Of a stretch of 26,141 nt of DNA, positions 14,821 through 22,865 are shown piece by piece. A program made the translations under genes and the position numbers. Source of the stretch: a virus; IMG/VR virus record IMGVR_UViG_3300027710_000117, positions 1 to 26,141 of that record; one strand, written 5' to 3'. Positions within the stretch are counted from its first letter, which is position 1. The number at the start of each line of letters is the position of its first letter. The notes beneath the pieces were generated by a model, which was not told where the DNA came from, made no database searches, and saw nothing but the letters and a program-made list of their open reading frames with translations.

Positions 14821-15864
14821 TTAAGTCTCAATAGAACGAACACCAGCAAAAACATCACGCACAGTGCTGACCATACGCTTTTCAGCATACATCTGCACAA
14901 AGCCGGGAGTTGTCTGTTCCATTGCCTGAACGGTCATTTCTTCCACATCAGCAATGGTCATAAAACGGGGCCAGTTAGCAAGGTACATTGACTTGCAGCC
15001 CACAGTCCCTGCTGCATCCAAATATGGGTTTGGAATTACGGGGAATCCATACACATGGAGCAGCGAACCAGCTTCAGCCGAGCCAGTTTCAACAAAAGAA
15101 TAACTAGAACCGCCGTGAGCATAATTACGCAAAGTTTGAATGGCTGTTGGGTGCATCATCCAAGCAGTACCGGGCATAGACCAGTATTGCGATGGCAACG
15201 CATTTGCCATTGCCGACAAGACTTCTGCTTCAAGGCCACCAGTGTTGTTGTAGCCAACAGTGCGGATGGTGTGCAAGCCGTTTGTGATGGCTGTACCGCT
15301 TGTACCATAAGCAGCCGCAGCACCAGCAGCGCCGGGGTAGCTGTTGAGGCCACGCAAACCATCAATGCCACCAGTTGATGTGGTAGTAGTGCCAGCTTGG
15401 TCGTTATTCAGGCCGCAAGATGCGCCTTCAAGTTGTGCAAATTCCATCATCAAGTCTTCAACCAATTCGGCTTGCAGACCATTGATGTCAGTCAGAACAG
15501 CGGTACGGACAGGCATTTGCGCCGTGATAACACGGGTAGGCATTTGCCAAAAACTTGTGTCGATGTTTGGTGAACCACTGTTGGGGTTAATTGTGTAGCC
15601 CCAAGGGTTTGTGCTGTTTGCAGCGTTACCAGTTTTGGCAACAAACTGAACTTCAGAATTGCCGGGAGCCTTAATAATTCGTGCGCCTTGGCGAAACGGG
15701 TTTGCATAACGCAGCGCAGCGAATGCGTCATCAAAGTAAGTGCGACCACCGACATTCAAGCCTGAACCAGTGATAGCAGATGCCTCGCGCAAGTCAATCG
15801 TGACTCTATCGCCAGTTTCCAATGTTTGCTTAAACCCAGACAGGATGCGTTCGGTAATGGTCAT
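14821..15864 (-). CDS. Second HK97-type major capsid protein paralogue (347 aa)
   Basis: The start chosen is ATG 15864 (MTITERILSGFKQTLETGDR), with AGGAG five bases upstream; the ATG at 15900 would lie inside the preceding gene and lacks such a site. The protein matches the capsid protein at 16510-17859 along its whole length after that protein's N-terminal coil. Shared landmarks include GGRT, ALR..NP.R, WGY.I, P.RTA.L.DI.GL.A..V.D, NNDQA and the terminal EKR..S.VRD..AGVR. It has no N-terminal scaffold-like delta domain. It may form a minor capsid component (for example pentamers) or a decoy copy. Confidence 0.8.
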   Translation of the reverse strand: MTITERILSGFKQTLETGDRVTIDLREASAITGSGLNVGGRTYFDDAFAALRYANPFRQGARIIKAPGNSEVQFVAKTGNAANSTNPWGYTINPNSGSPNIDTSFWQMPTRVITAQMPVRTAVLTDINGLQAELVEDLMMEFAQLEGASCGLNNDQAGTTTTSTGGIDGLRGLNSYPGAAGAAAAYGTSGTAITNGLHTIRTVGYNNTGGLEAEVLSAMANALPSQYWSMPGTAWMMHPTAIQTLRNYAHGGSSYSFVETGSAEAGSLLHVYGFPVIPNPYLDAAGTVGCKSMYLANWPRFMTIADVEEMTVQAMEQTTPGFVQMYAEKRMVSTVRDVFAGVRSIET

Positions 15865-15872
15865 AAAGACTC

Positions 15873-16472
15873 CTAAATTGATGACTTTTTTAGCGCCCAA
15901 TACGCTTTAAGAGATTCTGATCTTTTCTTATTGGCTGCTGGTTTTTGCACGATGCCAAGACTATTCTTGTTCCCGAGCAGCTTCTGTGATCTTTTTAGGT
16001 TTGATTCTATTGTGTTTTTAAAGCCCAAGCGACTTTTATTTCCAACAGAAGCCAAGCCAATGTTTGCCTTGTGTGACTCAGATAAAGTCCGGCCTGTTAT
16101 TGTGTTTTTTCTTTTGTCGGCAGATTCTTGGTTGAACATAGGATTTACAAAGTTGGCTTTCTGTGAGGCGCTCTTTTTAGCCCTCCAAGACTCAGATGGA
16201 ACCCATCCAGAGGTTCCTTCGCCTCCATCAGTCAAATTAACCAAAGGAATGCCAATGTCTTTAAAGCACTGAATCAATAATTTTTCATGCTCCAGTGCTT
16301 CATGCTCTGTATTCCACTTACAAAGTATTTCAGAAGTAAAGCCATGCTTACGAACAACATTATTCCAATGGTTATTACGTTTTGTCTTTACAAGATGCCG
16401 CCTTCCTTGTCCCTTTCCAATATAGAAAGGCTCAAGCGTGTCGGCTTTGAAATGTATGTATGTGTAAAACAT
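15873..16472 (-). CDS. GIY-YIG homing-type endonuclease with NUMOD3-like C-terminus
   Basis: The 199-residue form starting at ATG 16472 (MFYTYIHFKADTLEPFYIGK) begins right at the catalytic domain. Tyr3-Thr4-Tyr5 corresponds to GIY, and Tyr17-Ile18-Gly19 to YIG, followed by Lys-Gly-x-Gly-Arg-Arg and a later 'NTEHEALEHEKLLI' with the metal-binding Glu. The C-terminal half carries NUMOD3-type DNA-binding motifs (GRTLSESHKANIG, SRLGFKNTIESNLKRSQ). Such enzymes spread by cutting sites in conserved genes; here it lies between the two capsid genes. An alternative start at 16502 would pass through the terminator hairpin. The stop TAG forms part of the next gene's Shine-Dalgarno (TAGGAG). Confidence 0.85.
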   Translation of the reverse strand: MFYTYIHFKADTLEPFYIGKGQGRRHLVKTKRNNHWNNVVRKHGFTSEILCKWNTEHEALEHEKLLIQCFKDIGIPLVNLTDGGEGTSGWVPSESWRAKKSASQKANFVNPMFNQESADKRKNTITGRTLSESHKANIGLASVGNKSRLGFKNTIESNLKRSQKLLGNKNSLGIVQKPAANKKRSESLKAYWALKKSSI

Positions 16473-16475
16473 AAC

Positions 16476-16500
16476 AAAAAAGGGGGAGGCAAGCTCCCCC
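16476..16500 (-). terminator. Intrinsic terminator after major capsid protein 1
   Basis: The minus strand reads GGGGGAG, a 5-base loop, CTCCCCC, then six T. The 7-bp GC-rich stem with an immediate T-run is a textbook rho-independent terminator. It begins 9 bases past the capsid stop (16510) and ends just before the nuclease ATG. Confidence 0.88.
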
Positions 16501-16509
16501 ATCACAACT

Positions 16510-17859
16510 TTACGTTGCTGTCCCGGTTGATCGGTAGCGCACACCCGCGTTCGGGTCGCGAACACTGGAGCAAAGCCTTTTTTCGCCGAAAAACGTAATA
16601 AAACCGGGGAGGGTCTGATCGTAACGGCGCATAACCATGTTCAGGCGATCCACGATGGTGTGGAAGCGGCTGAAATCAGCAAAATACATTGGGTACAGGC
16701 TGTTAGTGCCAGCAGTGCCAGTAGTAGTTTGCGATGGCGTATCAAGATACTTGTTTATCACAACGTCAAAGCCGAGCATTTGACCAATGATGCCATCAGG
16801 ATTCAACGACTCAGTAGAGTTGAAGATTGGACGACCATTTGTGTCTTGCAGACCACGGATAGCTTGAGCCAAGATTGGGCTAACCATAAACTTGGCGTTG
16901 CTTGTCCAATACTGCTGTGGCAAAGCGTAGATCAAATTGATAACGTCTTTGTACTGGATGTTGTTAGCACCCACAGTGTTGGCGTTGGTGGTGATCTGGT
17001 CGTAAGTAGCCAGCGAATGCAGACCGCTTGTAGAGCCAGTGCCAGATGTGCCGAAAGCAGCAACAGACGATGTACCACCAGTGTATGTAGCGTTAGAACC
17101 AGCGTACTGATCCAAGCCACGCAGACCGTTAGTGCCGCCGTAAGGGTTGCTTACGGACTGAGCAGCTTGGTCGTTGTTTTGAATCATCGACAGGGCTTCG
17201 CTCTGAGCGAACGAGGCTAACATATCGTCAACAACAACAGCTTCCAAACCATCAATGTCATCCAGAGCAGCAGTACGGATTGGGAACTGGACGTTCAAGT
17301 CTTGCAGAACCAATTGCCAGATGCTTGTGTCTTCAGTGGTGGCTGCACCGTTGTTCTGAATCGCATAGCCCCATGCTTCACCGGGGTTGCCTACGCGCAC
17401 GCGAAACTGGTAAGAAGAACCATCAGTTGCAACAGTGCGAGAAACACCGCGCATTGGGTTCAGCAAACGCAGAGCCGTGAAAGTAGGATCGTAGCCAGTA
17501 CGACCACCCTTGCCATCACCGCCAGCGGTCAAAGCAGAGGCTTCTTTCAGGTAGGCGTCCATTTGGCTTTCGTCTGCAAAGATTTGCAGTTCTTTTTCCA
17601 TGCGGCTGTTACCTTTGTAAAAGGTAGACAGTTGCTCACGCACAGAACGGTTCACATCTTGGCGAACAGTCTTAGCGGGTGTGCGAATGAACTCAGGCAT
17701 TTGAATGGAGGCAACTTTGGCTTCCAGAGCAGATACCATTTCAGCCATTTCAGCTTTGACAGCTTCAACAGCAGCGGGGATTTTGGCTTCTACAGCCGAG
17801 ATGCCTTCAGCTTGTTTAGCTTCGATGGCATCCAGTTTTTCAAGAATAACTTGGGACAT
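16510..17859 (-). CDS. HK97-fold major capsid protein 1 with N-terminal scaffold-like domain
   Basis: The 449-residue protein begins with a coiled coil (about residues 1-55: MSQVILEKLDAIEAKQAEGI, then heptad-like Ala/Glu/Val repeats), as in the HK97 delta domain, followed by a linker and 'TPAKTVRQDV'. The capsid fold follows, with 'KGGRTGYDPTFTALRLLNPM', 'WGYAIQNN', 'FPIRTAALDDIDGLEA' and the C-terminal 'FFGEKRLCSSVRDPNAGVRY'. In the family the prohead protease removes the delta domain during maturation; the protease gene is just upstream (3-base gap). AAAGG precedes the ATG. A strong terminator follows it. I cannot tell from sequence whether crosslinking occurs. Confidence 0.92.
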   Translation of the reverse strand: MSQVILEKLDAIEAKQAEGISAVEAKIPAAVEAVKAEMAEMVSALEAKVASIQMPEFIRTPAKTVRQDVNRSVREQLSTFYKGNSRMEKELQIFADESQMDAYLKEASALTAGGDGKGGRTGYDPTFTALRLLNPMRGVSRTVATDGSSYQFRVRVGNPGEAWGYAIQNNGAATTEDTSIWQLVLQDLNVQFPIRTAALDDIDGLEAVVVDDMLASFAQSEALSMIQNNDQAAQSVSNPYGGTNGLRGLDQYAGSNATYTGGTSSVAAFGTSGTGSTSGLHSLATYDQITTNANTVGANNIQYKDVINLIYALPQQYWTSNAKFMVSPILAQAIRGLQDTNGRPIFNSTESLNPDGIIGQMLGFDVVINKYLDTPSQTTTGTAGTNSLYPMYFADFSRFHTIVDRLNMVMRRYDQTLPGFITFFGEKRLCSSVRDPNAGVRYRSTGTAT

Positions 17860-17862
17860 GAT

Positions 17863-18645
17863 TTAACCTTTAAGTCGTTTATCAAGGAGTTTTAGAAGTT
17901 CACGTTGCTCAAGAGCCGCGAGAATTTCTGCTTCGGTCGCTTCCGCACCAGAATCACTCTGTTGTGGCGCATTTTCAATAGCCACCGTTTCAGCATCACG
18001 CTGCTCCAGCACTTTCTTGAATGTTGATGCGGCAGCGACCGCATCGCTCTTGGACAGCCCTGCATCCCGCAAGGCTTCTTCCAAAACTTTTAAATCAGCA
18101 GAGCCATCAGGTCGGAAATATTCCAACTTCTTAATTTCTGCTGCCATGTTATTTGGGTACATCACAACGCTGGTTTCGCGCAAACCGCCTTTGGTAATTT
18201 GGAAATAAGCGTCTTCTGATTGGTCTGGTTCGCCTTCGACATTGACCATTTGATATTCTTCAGCGTAAGCGCCAACAGAAACCCCGCCAAACATATTTGG
18301 GGATTCTTTCATCACTTGGTAAAGGTCTGAGCCAGCAGATGTGTTCATAAACAATCGGCCTGAAGCGTTCATGCCTTCGTCATCCATCTCAATGCTTGTC
18401 CACTCACCCACGGGGATTGCGTCAGCATTGTGGTTAACGTACATAGGCAGTGGTCGGCCCATTTCGGCAAACTCTTTAGCCCAATCCATAAAGCCTTCAG
18501 CCTTATAGAAAAACTTACGCCCATCAGCGCCTTCTCTTGGGCCAAATGTCGTGATGCGAGCCTCAATCAGACCAGTTGGTTGACCGTTGGTAGCCTTCTC
18601 GTTGAGATTTAGCTTGGCTTCGCAGATAAGATTCAATGTCTTCAT
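17863..18645 (-). CDS. HK97-type prohead protease (S78-like)
   Basis: The 260-residue protein carries the family landmarks: 'GRKFFYKAEGFMDWAKEF', then 'PMYVNHNADAIPVGEWTS' with the candidate catalytic His72, and 'SPNMFGGVSVGAY' with the candidate catalytic Ser123. A 'GLRETSVVMYPNN' strand follows, and the C-terminus (from about residue 180) is a charged, helical tail. It would digest the scaffold domain of the capsid protein inside the prohead. The start at 18645 has AGGGG six bases upstream and leaves a 136-base structured gap after the portal gene. Confidence 0.92.
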   Translation of the reverse strand: MKTLNLICEAKLNLNEKATNGQPTGLIEARITTFGPREGADGRKFFYKAEGFMDWAKEFAEMGRPLPMYVNHNADAIPVGEWTSIEMDDEGMNASGRLFMNTSAGSDLYQVMKESPNMFGGVSVGAYAEEYQMVNVEGEPDQSEDAYFQITKGGLRETSVVMYPNNMAAEIKKLEYFRPDGSADLKVLEEALRDAGLSKSDAVAAASTFKKVLEQRDAETVAIENAPQQSDSGAEATEAEILAALEQRELLKLLDKRLKG

Positions 18646-18781
18646 TGATTGCCCCTAAAGCAATGGATTGGTTATTGTCCTGTATTTTAGGGTGTTGCCC
18701 TAGAAGTACAGGCAACTGTTTAGGTCGTTTGACCTGTTTGGCTAATGCTACCAGATATTGTGTATCAGTACGCATGATATA
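18646..18781 (-). other. Structured portal-protease gap with possible internal promoter
   Basis: This is the longest gap in the packaging/capsid block. On the minus strand it holds a promoter-like pair (TTGATA at 18780-18785 and CACAAT at 18757-18762, 17-base spacer), a perfect 5-bp inverted repeat AGGTC-AAAC-GACCT (18722-18735), and an imperfect longer hairpin at 18679-18712 (outer CCTGTA/TACAGG, inner TAGGG/CCCTA). There is no T-run. A 70-codon frame (18563-18775) covers it but lacks a ribosome binding site and runs 83 bases into the protease gene. Confidence 0.5.
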
Positions 18782-18785
18782 TCAA
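18757..18785 (-). promoter_or_regulatory. Possible sigma70-type promoter before the protease/capsid genes
   Basis: TTGATA (5 of 6 matches to TTGACA), a 17-base spacer and CACAAT (4 of 6 matches to TATAAT). The transcript would begin near 18750 and include both hairpins of the gap. This rests on motif matching alone. Confidence 0.3.
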
Positions 18786-20179
18786 GTAGCGCCAATGTTC
18801 ATTTTTCTGGTTTGGTTACCGCCACCGCCGCCAGTATCTTGACCGCTTGCGCCGGGGACAGGTTCAGCGTCCTTACCATCTGCCATCAATTCGTCTGCAC
18901 CTTCCTTAGAGGGCAAATTCATGTAATTACGGGCTTCGTTAGGTGTCATTATTCCACCTTTTACGCCAGCAGTGGCAAAGTTCATTTGATCCAAAGGCGC
19001 ACCCTTGAGGAAATCCTTGGTATCAAACTCAATGCAAAGACTTGGGTAACCTTCAAGCAAATGCTGTGTCAACTTCTGCTGAATGTTGACGATTGTGGGG
19101 TACATGGTGGTTTTGTAAAACTCATCTAAAGCCGTTTGGCTGTTGTTAAATTTGCCATCATGGATGCCAATCATAGAAGGCGGCACACCAAACAAACCAC
19201 AGATACGGCGCATCGTCTGCAACTTCAAAGCAGCAGCATCAGTGTCTTGCAGGGTTAGCATCTCAAGTTTCTGATACTTCATGCCTTGATCCAGCAACAT
19301 ACCCTGTCCCGGCTTGCTCGGGTCACTGGTCTTGCTGCCTGTCATGTTGTTCCACGCCTCTTTCAGACGGGCTGCAATCTCTTTGTACTTGCCATCAGGA
19401 ATAACCTGATCGGTAACAAACATACCGCTTGGCTTCGCGCCGTTCTGCATGACAAAGTTGGCGTACAGGTCAATGTCTTGGTCAAGGCCAACCAACTCAG
19501 TTGCCAAAATCGCTTTGTTAAAACCAGCCGAGCCTTGCCACGCCATTTCCTTGGTGTGCATAACTTGAAAATACTTGAAGTCATGGTCTTTGTTAAAACC
19601 ATAGCTAGGTGTTGACAGTCGAAAGGTCGGGTAACGTGTTGGCGTGATGGTCACAGCAATTAGCGTTGAATCCAGCACATACATTTCCAGTGGAGTCTCG
19701 GTAGAACTGTTTTGGTCTTTCCTCCACCACAAGGTAAAGGCCTCACCAGACAATTCGTACCACATCAACCACTGATACCAAAACTCATACTTGCTTTGGA
19801 AGTTGTTTGGGTTGCCCAACAGCTTCGCAACTTGACGCGCTTTAGCTTTATCTCGCGTTCCAACACCTTCGCCTTTGCAAGCATCAACCAATTTACCGTC
19901 TGCCATTTCATGGCAGATTTTGATAGGCAATTGCGCCAAAGCTCGCGCTTTTACGCCCACACACGACATGATTGTGCTGTTTCGGGTCAGCACAGACATA
20001 TCCACAGGGCGACCAGCAGTAGTTGTGCTGGCAGTGGTCACATACAGGATTTGGGTGTTAACACCACCACGCTTATCGCTGCCCTGATAGACAATATTGT
20101 TGCCCAAAGCCGTTTGGCCGAACAATGTATTGCTCTCAGATTGAGTGGGCTTTCGTTTAAAAATGTCGAAAATAGCCAT
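18782..20179 (-). CDS. Portal protein (HK97 family)
   Basis: The 465-residue protein has the HK97 portal landmarks: an early 'VLTRNSTIMSCVGVKARALAQLPIK' segment (short motif STIMSCVGVKARALAQLP), 'LLGNPNNFQSKYEFWYQWLMWY', 'NFVMQNGAKPSGMF' and 'RRICGLFGVPPSMIGIHDG'. These form the stem and crown of the dodecameric ring through which DNA enters. The C-terminal 'GGIMTPNEARNYMNLPSKEG' also fits the family. The tail is Gly-rich (GQDTGGGGGNQTRKMN). A GAGG site precedes the ATG, 8 bases after the terminase stop. Confidence 0.95.
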   Translation of the reverse strand: MAIFDIFKRKPTQSESNTLFGQTALGNNIVYQGSDKRGGVNTQILYVTTASTTTAGRPVDMSVLTRNSTIMSCVGVKARALAQLPIKICHEMADGKLVDACKGEGVGTRDKAKARQVAKLLGNPNNFQSKYEFWYQWLMWYELSGEAFTLWWRKDQNSSTETPLEMYVLDSTLIAVTITPTRYPTFRLSTPSYGFNKDHDFKYFQVMHTKEMAWQGSAGFNKAILATELVGLDQDIDLYANFVMQNGAKPSGMFVTDQVIPDGKYKEIAARLKEAWNNMTGSKTSDPSKPGQGMLLDQGMKYQKLEMLTLQDTDAAALKLQTMRRICGLFGVPPSMIGIHDGKFNNSQTALDEFYKTTMYPTIVNIQQKLTQHLLEGYPSLCIEFDTKDFLKGAPLDQMNFATAGVKGGIMTPNEARNYMNLPSKEGADELMADGKDAEPVPGASGQDTGGGGGNQTRKMNIGAT

Positions 20180-20187
20180 GATTTACC

Positions 20188-21849
20188 TCAAAAAGTTCGG
20201 AAACCAAACCCCGATTGCGTTGCATTGTCCAAAGAACAGTGTACAGCAATGATTAAACTAATAATACCATCAACCTTTGCCGACTTGTCTGCCTCATTTT
20301 TACGCACTTTGATGTTCCCGTTGACATCTTCATAGACTTCACAGTTCCCAAGCTGCCAACCAACAAACGGATTGCCATCATGCTTAATAGCGTGACCCAT
20401 CAATAATTTTTCAACGTGTTTGCTTGGGTTGCTCAAAACAGCCATGCCCTGTCCCACCTTTTTAACGGGTAGACCAGCATCATTCAGTCGAGCAACAAGG
20501 CTTGCAGCGTTATAAGCGTCAAAGCCAATCTCTTTCACATCGTATTTGGCGCACTGCTGGATGATGTAATCGCTAATTTCGCGGTCATCCATTACGTTGC
20601 CTTCGGTGATGTGCAAAATGCCAGAATTCTTAGCCACCCTGAAAATGTCGCCGTAGTGCTTGGGAATTAACTCAAAGCCATCAGCAGGGAGGAAGAACTT
20701 AAATTCGGCTTCGTAGTCATCATCCGCATACCGCTTCAAAGTGCATACAGCGTTTAAGTCGCGTGTTGCCGCCAAGTCAAAGCCCATAAACACCGCTTCT
20801 GGCTCACGTTCTTCAACGATCTTGCATTTGTCGTCATCCCAATACGCCCTGTCCACCCAAGCGGAATTAGCCGAAACATAGATGTTTAGGGTTTTGCAAA
20901 GGAACTCGTTTAGCGCCGCTGGCTTATGTTTGGCTTCTTCTGCGCGTTGGGCAATGGCTTCTTCAAAGATGGAAATGCCGTGCATTGGGTTAGCTTTAGC
21001 CCATGTCGATGGATCCCGCCAATCGTCACCGGGATCTAGGCTATACAGCAAGCCAAACCAGCGCGGGTTGTCGTTAGCCTCGCCCGTCAACATAGTTTGA
21101 AGCATTGTCATGTCTTCATAAAACTTTGTCTCTTTGGTGAAGCTGGCAGTCGTGATGTAAATCCTCAATGGGTTTTGCCGCGCAACCATACCTGAGTGCA
21201 GCACCTCAATAGCGTTACGGTCAACGATTTGCGCCGCCTCGTCAATGATGGCGCAAGATGGGTTCATACCGTCACCCGTTTTTTTAGCGTCCCGTGACAA
21301 GGCCTTAAACATCGACTGCGTGTCACCCGCCTTCATAATGTTGTGGCGGCTTGTCGTGTACAGAGCCGCTACGTCTGGAGGCATGGCATCAATAAACCCA
21401 AGTGACGCTTGGAACACAATGGACGCTTGGTCACGGGTAGTCGCCAGCGAATACACCTCAGAGCCAGTTTCGCCAAAGGCTAACTCATATAAGGCAATTG
21501 CCGCTGTCAGTGTGGATTTACCCGCCTTGCGAGGAATGAAAATAATCACATCCGTGACCATTCGTTTGGACGGGTCTTTTTTAGACCTAAACCCATAAAT
21601 GGCGCACATGGCAAAAATCTGGAATGGCTCGAGTTTTAATGGCTTTCCAGCATCCGGGCCTTTTGTGTGGCGCAGCGTAGAAATAAATTCCAAAACGTGT
21701 TCCACATATTTAACGTGAAACTCATAAGCCCATGTCTTGTTTTCTAGTTGGTCAAGGAATCGCTGACAAGCTAATCGAATATTTCGACATACTGCAATCT
21801 CACCCCTTGCCACTTGCACGGCATACATAATGCCATCTTCGTAATTCAT
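20188..21849 (-). CDS. terL: Terminase large subunit
   Basis: The 553-residue protein shows an ATPase domain with Walker A at residues 106-113 (PRKAGKST), Walker B and catalytic Glu at 201-205 (IIDEA), and a TTAS coupling motif at 233-236. The nuclease domain has 'MGFDLAATRDLNAV' (Asp358 as first metal ligand) and 'EIGFDAYNAASLVARL' (second acidic site). It packages genome DNA through the portal and cuts it at the end. The length is typical of the HK97/P27-associated TerL class. The start overlaps the small subunit stop (ATGA). Confidence 0.96.
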   Translation of the reverse strand: MNYEDGIMYAVQVARGEIAVCRNIRLACQRFLDQLENKTWAYEFHVKYVEHVLEFISTLRHTKGPDAGKPLKLEPFQIFAMCAIYGFRSKKDPSKRMVTDVIIFIPRKAGKSTLTAAIALYELAFGETGSEVYSLATTRDQASIVFQASLGFIDAMPPDVAALYTTSRHNIMKAGDTQSMFKALSRDAKKTGDGMNPSCAIIDEAAQIVDRNAIEVLHSGMVARQNPLRIYITTASFTKETKFYEDMTMLQTMLTGEANDNPRWFGLLYSLDPGDDWRDPSTWAKANPMHGISIFEEAIAQRAEEAKHKPAALNEFLCKTLNIYVSANSAWVDRAYWDDDKCKIVEEREPEAVFMGFDLAATRDLNAVCTLKRYADDDYEAEFKFFLPADGFELIPKHYGDIFRVAKNSGILHITEGNVMDDREISDYIIQQCAKYDVKEIGFDAYNAASLVARLNDAGLPVKKVGQGMAVLSNPSKHVEKLLMGHAIKHDGNPFVGWQLGNCEVYEDVNGNIKVRKNEADKSAKVDGIISLIIAVHCSLDNATQSGFGFRTF

Positions 21850-22301
21850 GGCCCTGCCAATAATTTAGAGTACTTGCCGCCTTCTTGCTTATTTGTCGCA
21901 AGTCGCCCACGGGGTGTAAGCCCCAATTCGTTCATCAACACCACCGCCCGAGCCAAAGCCTTGTCGCCAGCAGACAGGTAAGGATTTGGGCCAACAGTCG
22001 CGCCATTGTTAAATGTGGTCACGATGCCGCCTTTAGCCACGCCCTTCATGCACTTAATGTAGATCTCCATCTGGTTAGCCAGCGCAGCCAAAACGTGTTG
22101 GTCTTGGTTTGAGCCAATACCGTAAGTCTCCCAAAGGAAGTCAGACGTTTCTTGGACAAACACATCCCTGTCCCACGCATCAGGGTTGTCCAGCCAAACA
22201 GCCTTCGGAACTCTTGCGCGAACAGCTTCCGGCAAACCTTTGGCTTTATGCGAGGCTTGCGTTCCGTGAACTAAATGCAATTCTGGTGGTAGTCGGTTCA
22301 T
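21846..22301 (-). CDS. terS: Terminase small subunit (P27 family)
   Basis: The 151-residue protein opens 'MNRLPPELHLVHGTQASHKA' and has 'VWLDNPDAWDRDVFVQETSDFLWETYG', a helical core and the C-terminal 'LMNELGLTPRGRLATNKQEG'. The 'P.e...l......pe.Pp.l' opening and the 'elGLTP..R..l' ending are the P27-type small terminase signature. It recognises phage DNA and hands it to TerL. AGGA lies seven bases before the ATG, and a promoter-like pair lies immediately upstream, so this may be the first gene of the late transcript. Confidence 0.9.
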   Translation of the reverse strand: MNRLPPELHLVHGTQASHKAKGLPEAVRARVPKAVWLDNPDAWDRDVFVQETSDFLWETYGIGSNQDQHVLAALANQMEIYIKCMKGVAKGGIVTTFNNGATVGPNPYLSAGDKALARAVVLMNELGLTPRGRLATNKQEGGKYSKLLAGP

Positions 22302-22436
22302 GGTTATATCCTAGCATATAAGAACCCCCCTCGCCCAACTCAATTTGGCGGTAATTGGGTTCGCGCTTGCTTTTTAATTCACCTTATAATTTTTAGTTTC
22401 TCGGTCAAAATTCACCATCTCGACCCGTTTTTTAAC
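22302..22436 (-). other. Intergenic region before the terminase genes
   Basis: This gene-free stretch separates the accessory operon from the packaging genes. It holds the promoter-like pair at 22315-22343, an imperfect inverted repeat around 22336-22360 (CAATT/AATTG with a flanking CCCAA/TTGGG) that could be an operator, and an AT-rich segment at 22370-22400. I see no clear terminator after the HNH gene. Confidence 0.5.
22315..22343 (-). promoter_or_regulatory. Putative late-gene promoter upstream of terS
   Basis: TTGAGT (22338-22343) and TATATG (22315-22320), four matches each to the sigma70 consensus at the critical positions, with an exact 17-base spacer. The predicted start is only a few bases before the terS Shine-Dalgarno (TAGGA). 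Confidence 0.4.
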
Positions 22437-22865
22437 CTAGCTGTTGCTCTGATGCAACACATACCCATAGTCATCTTTACTGTAGGTGCGCTCACCATCG
22501 GGGGTGTAGTGGGTATATACGCCTTGCTTCTCTAAACCTGTCTTATGGCTATGGTCGGCATGGCACAGGCTTTGAAAGATGTTGTTCAGGAAGGCGTGTT
22601 TGCCTATGTGCTTCCATGCGAACACATGGTCAACGTGTTGCGCTTGCTCTACCTTGCCCCTGCTTAGACAGGCTTGGCATAGTGGCTGCATGGATAGTTG
22701 GCGCTGTCTAATGCTTCGCCAAGCGGGTGTCTGATAGATGCTGTCTGTATCCCTTGAGGGTAGGTTGTCCCTACCTCCATGCTTGATACAGAAGCTGTTG
22801 AGCCTTGACCTTGGTTCGCTACACCCTAGCTCGGAACACTTGGTGTTATGTGGGTAGGTCGGCAT
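22437..22865 (-). CDS. HNH endonuclease next to terminase
   Basis: The start used is ATG 22865 (MPTYPHNTKCSELGCSEPRS), giving 142 residues and a 20-base overlap with the methyltransferase gene; the ATG at 22913 would overlap it by 68. An N-terminal Cys/His cluster (Cys10, Cys15, Cys26, His29) is followed by the HNH core: 'LCQACLSRGKVEQAQHVDHV' with His-x-Asp-His at 77-80, Asn94/95, and 'SLCHADHSHKT' at 99-109. HNH proteins of this kind beside terminase genes (HK97 gp74 type) are needed for DNA packaging/cutting in some phages. Homing is the alternative. Confidence 0.85.
   Translation of the reverse strand: MPTYPHNTKCSELGCSEPRSRLNSFCIKHGGRDNLPSRDTDSIYQTPAWRSIRQRQLSMQPLCQACLSRGKVEQAQHVDHVFAWKHIGKHAFLNNIFQSLCHADHSHKTGLEKQGVYTHYTPDGERTYSKDDYGYVLHQSNS

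Noticed and set aside
15865-15900. Upstream start for capsid 2 (ATG 15900)
   Set aside because: It lies inside the nuclease gene and lacks a ribosome binding site, while ATG 15864 has AGGAG at good spacing.
15931-16272. 113-codon plus-strand ORF opposite the GIY-YIG gene
   Set aside because: It lies wholly antisense to a recognisable nuclease domain and has no domain of its own.
18563-18775. 70-codon ORF between portal and protease
   Set aside because: No ribosome binding site, 83-base overlap with the well-supported protease start, and no recognisable protein features. Kept only as an alternative reading of the gap.
22381-22406. TTGACC/TATAAG promoter in the terminase gap
   Set aside because: The spacer is only 14 bases, too short for a normal sigma70 promoter; the pair at 22315-22343 has 17.
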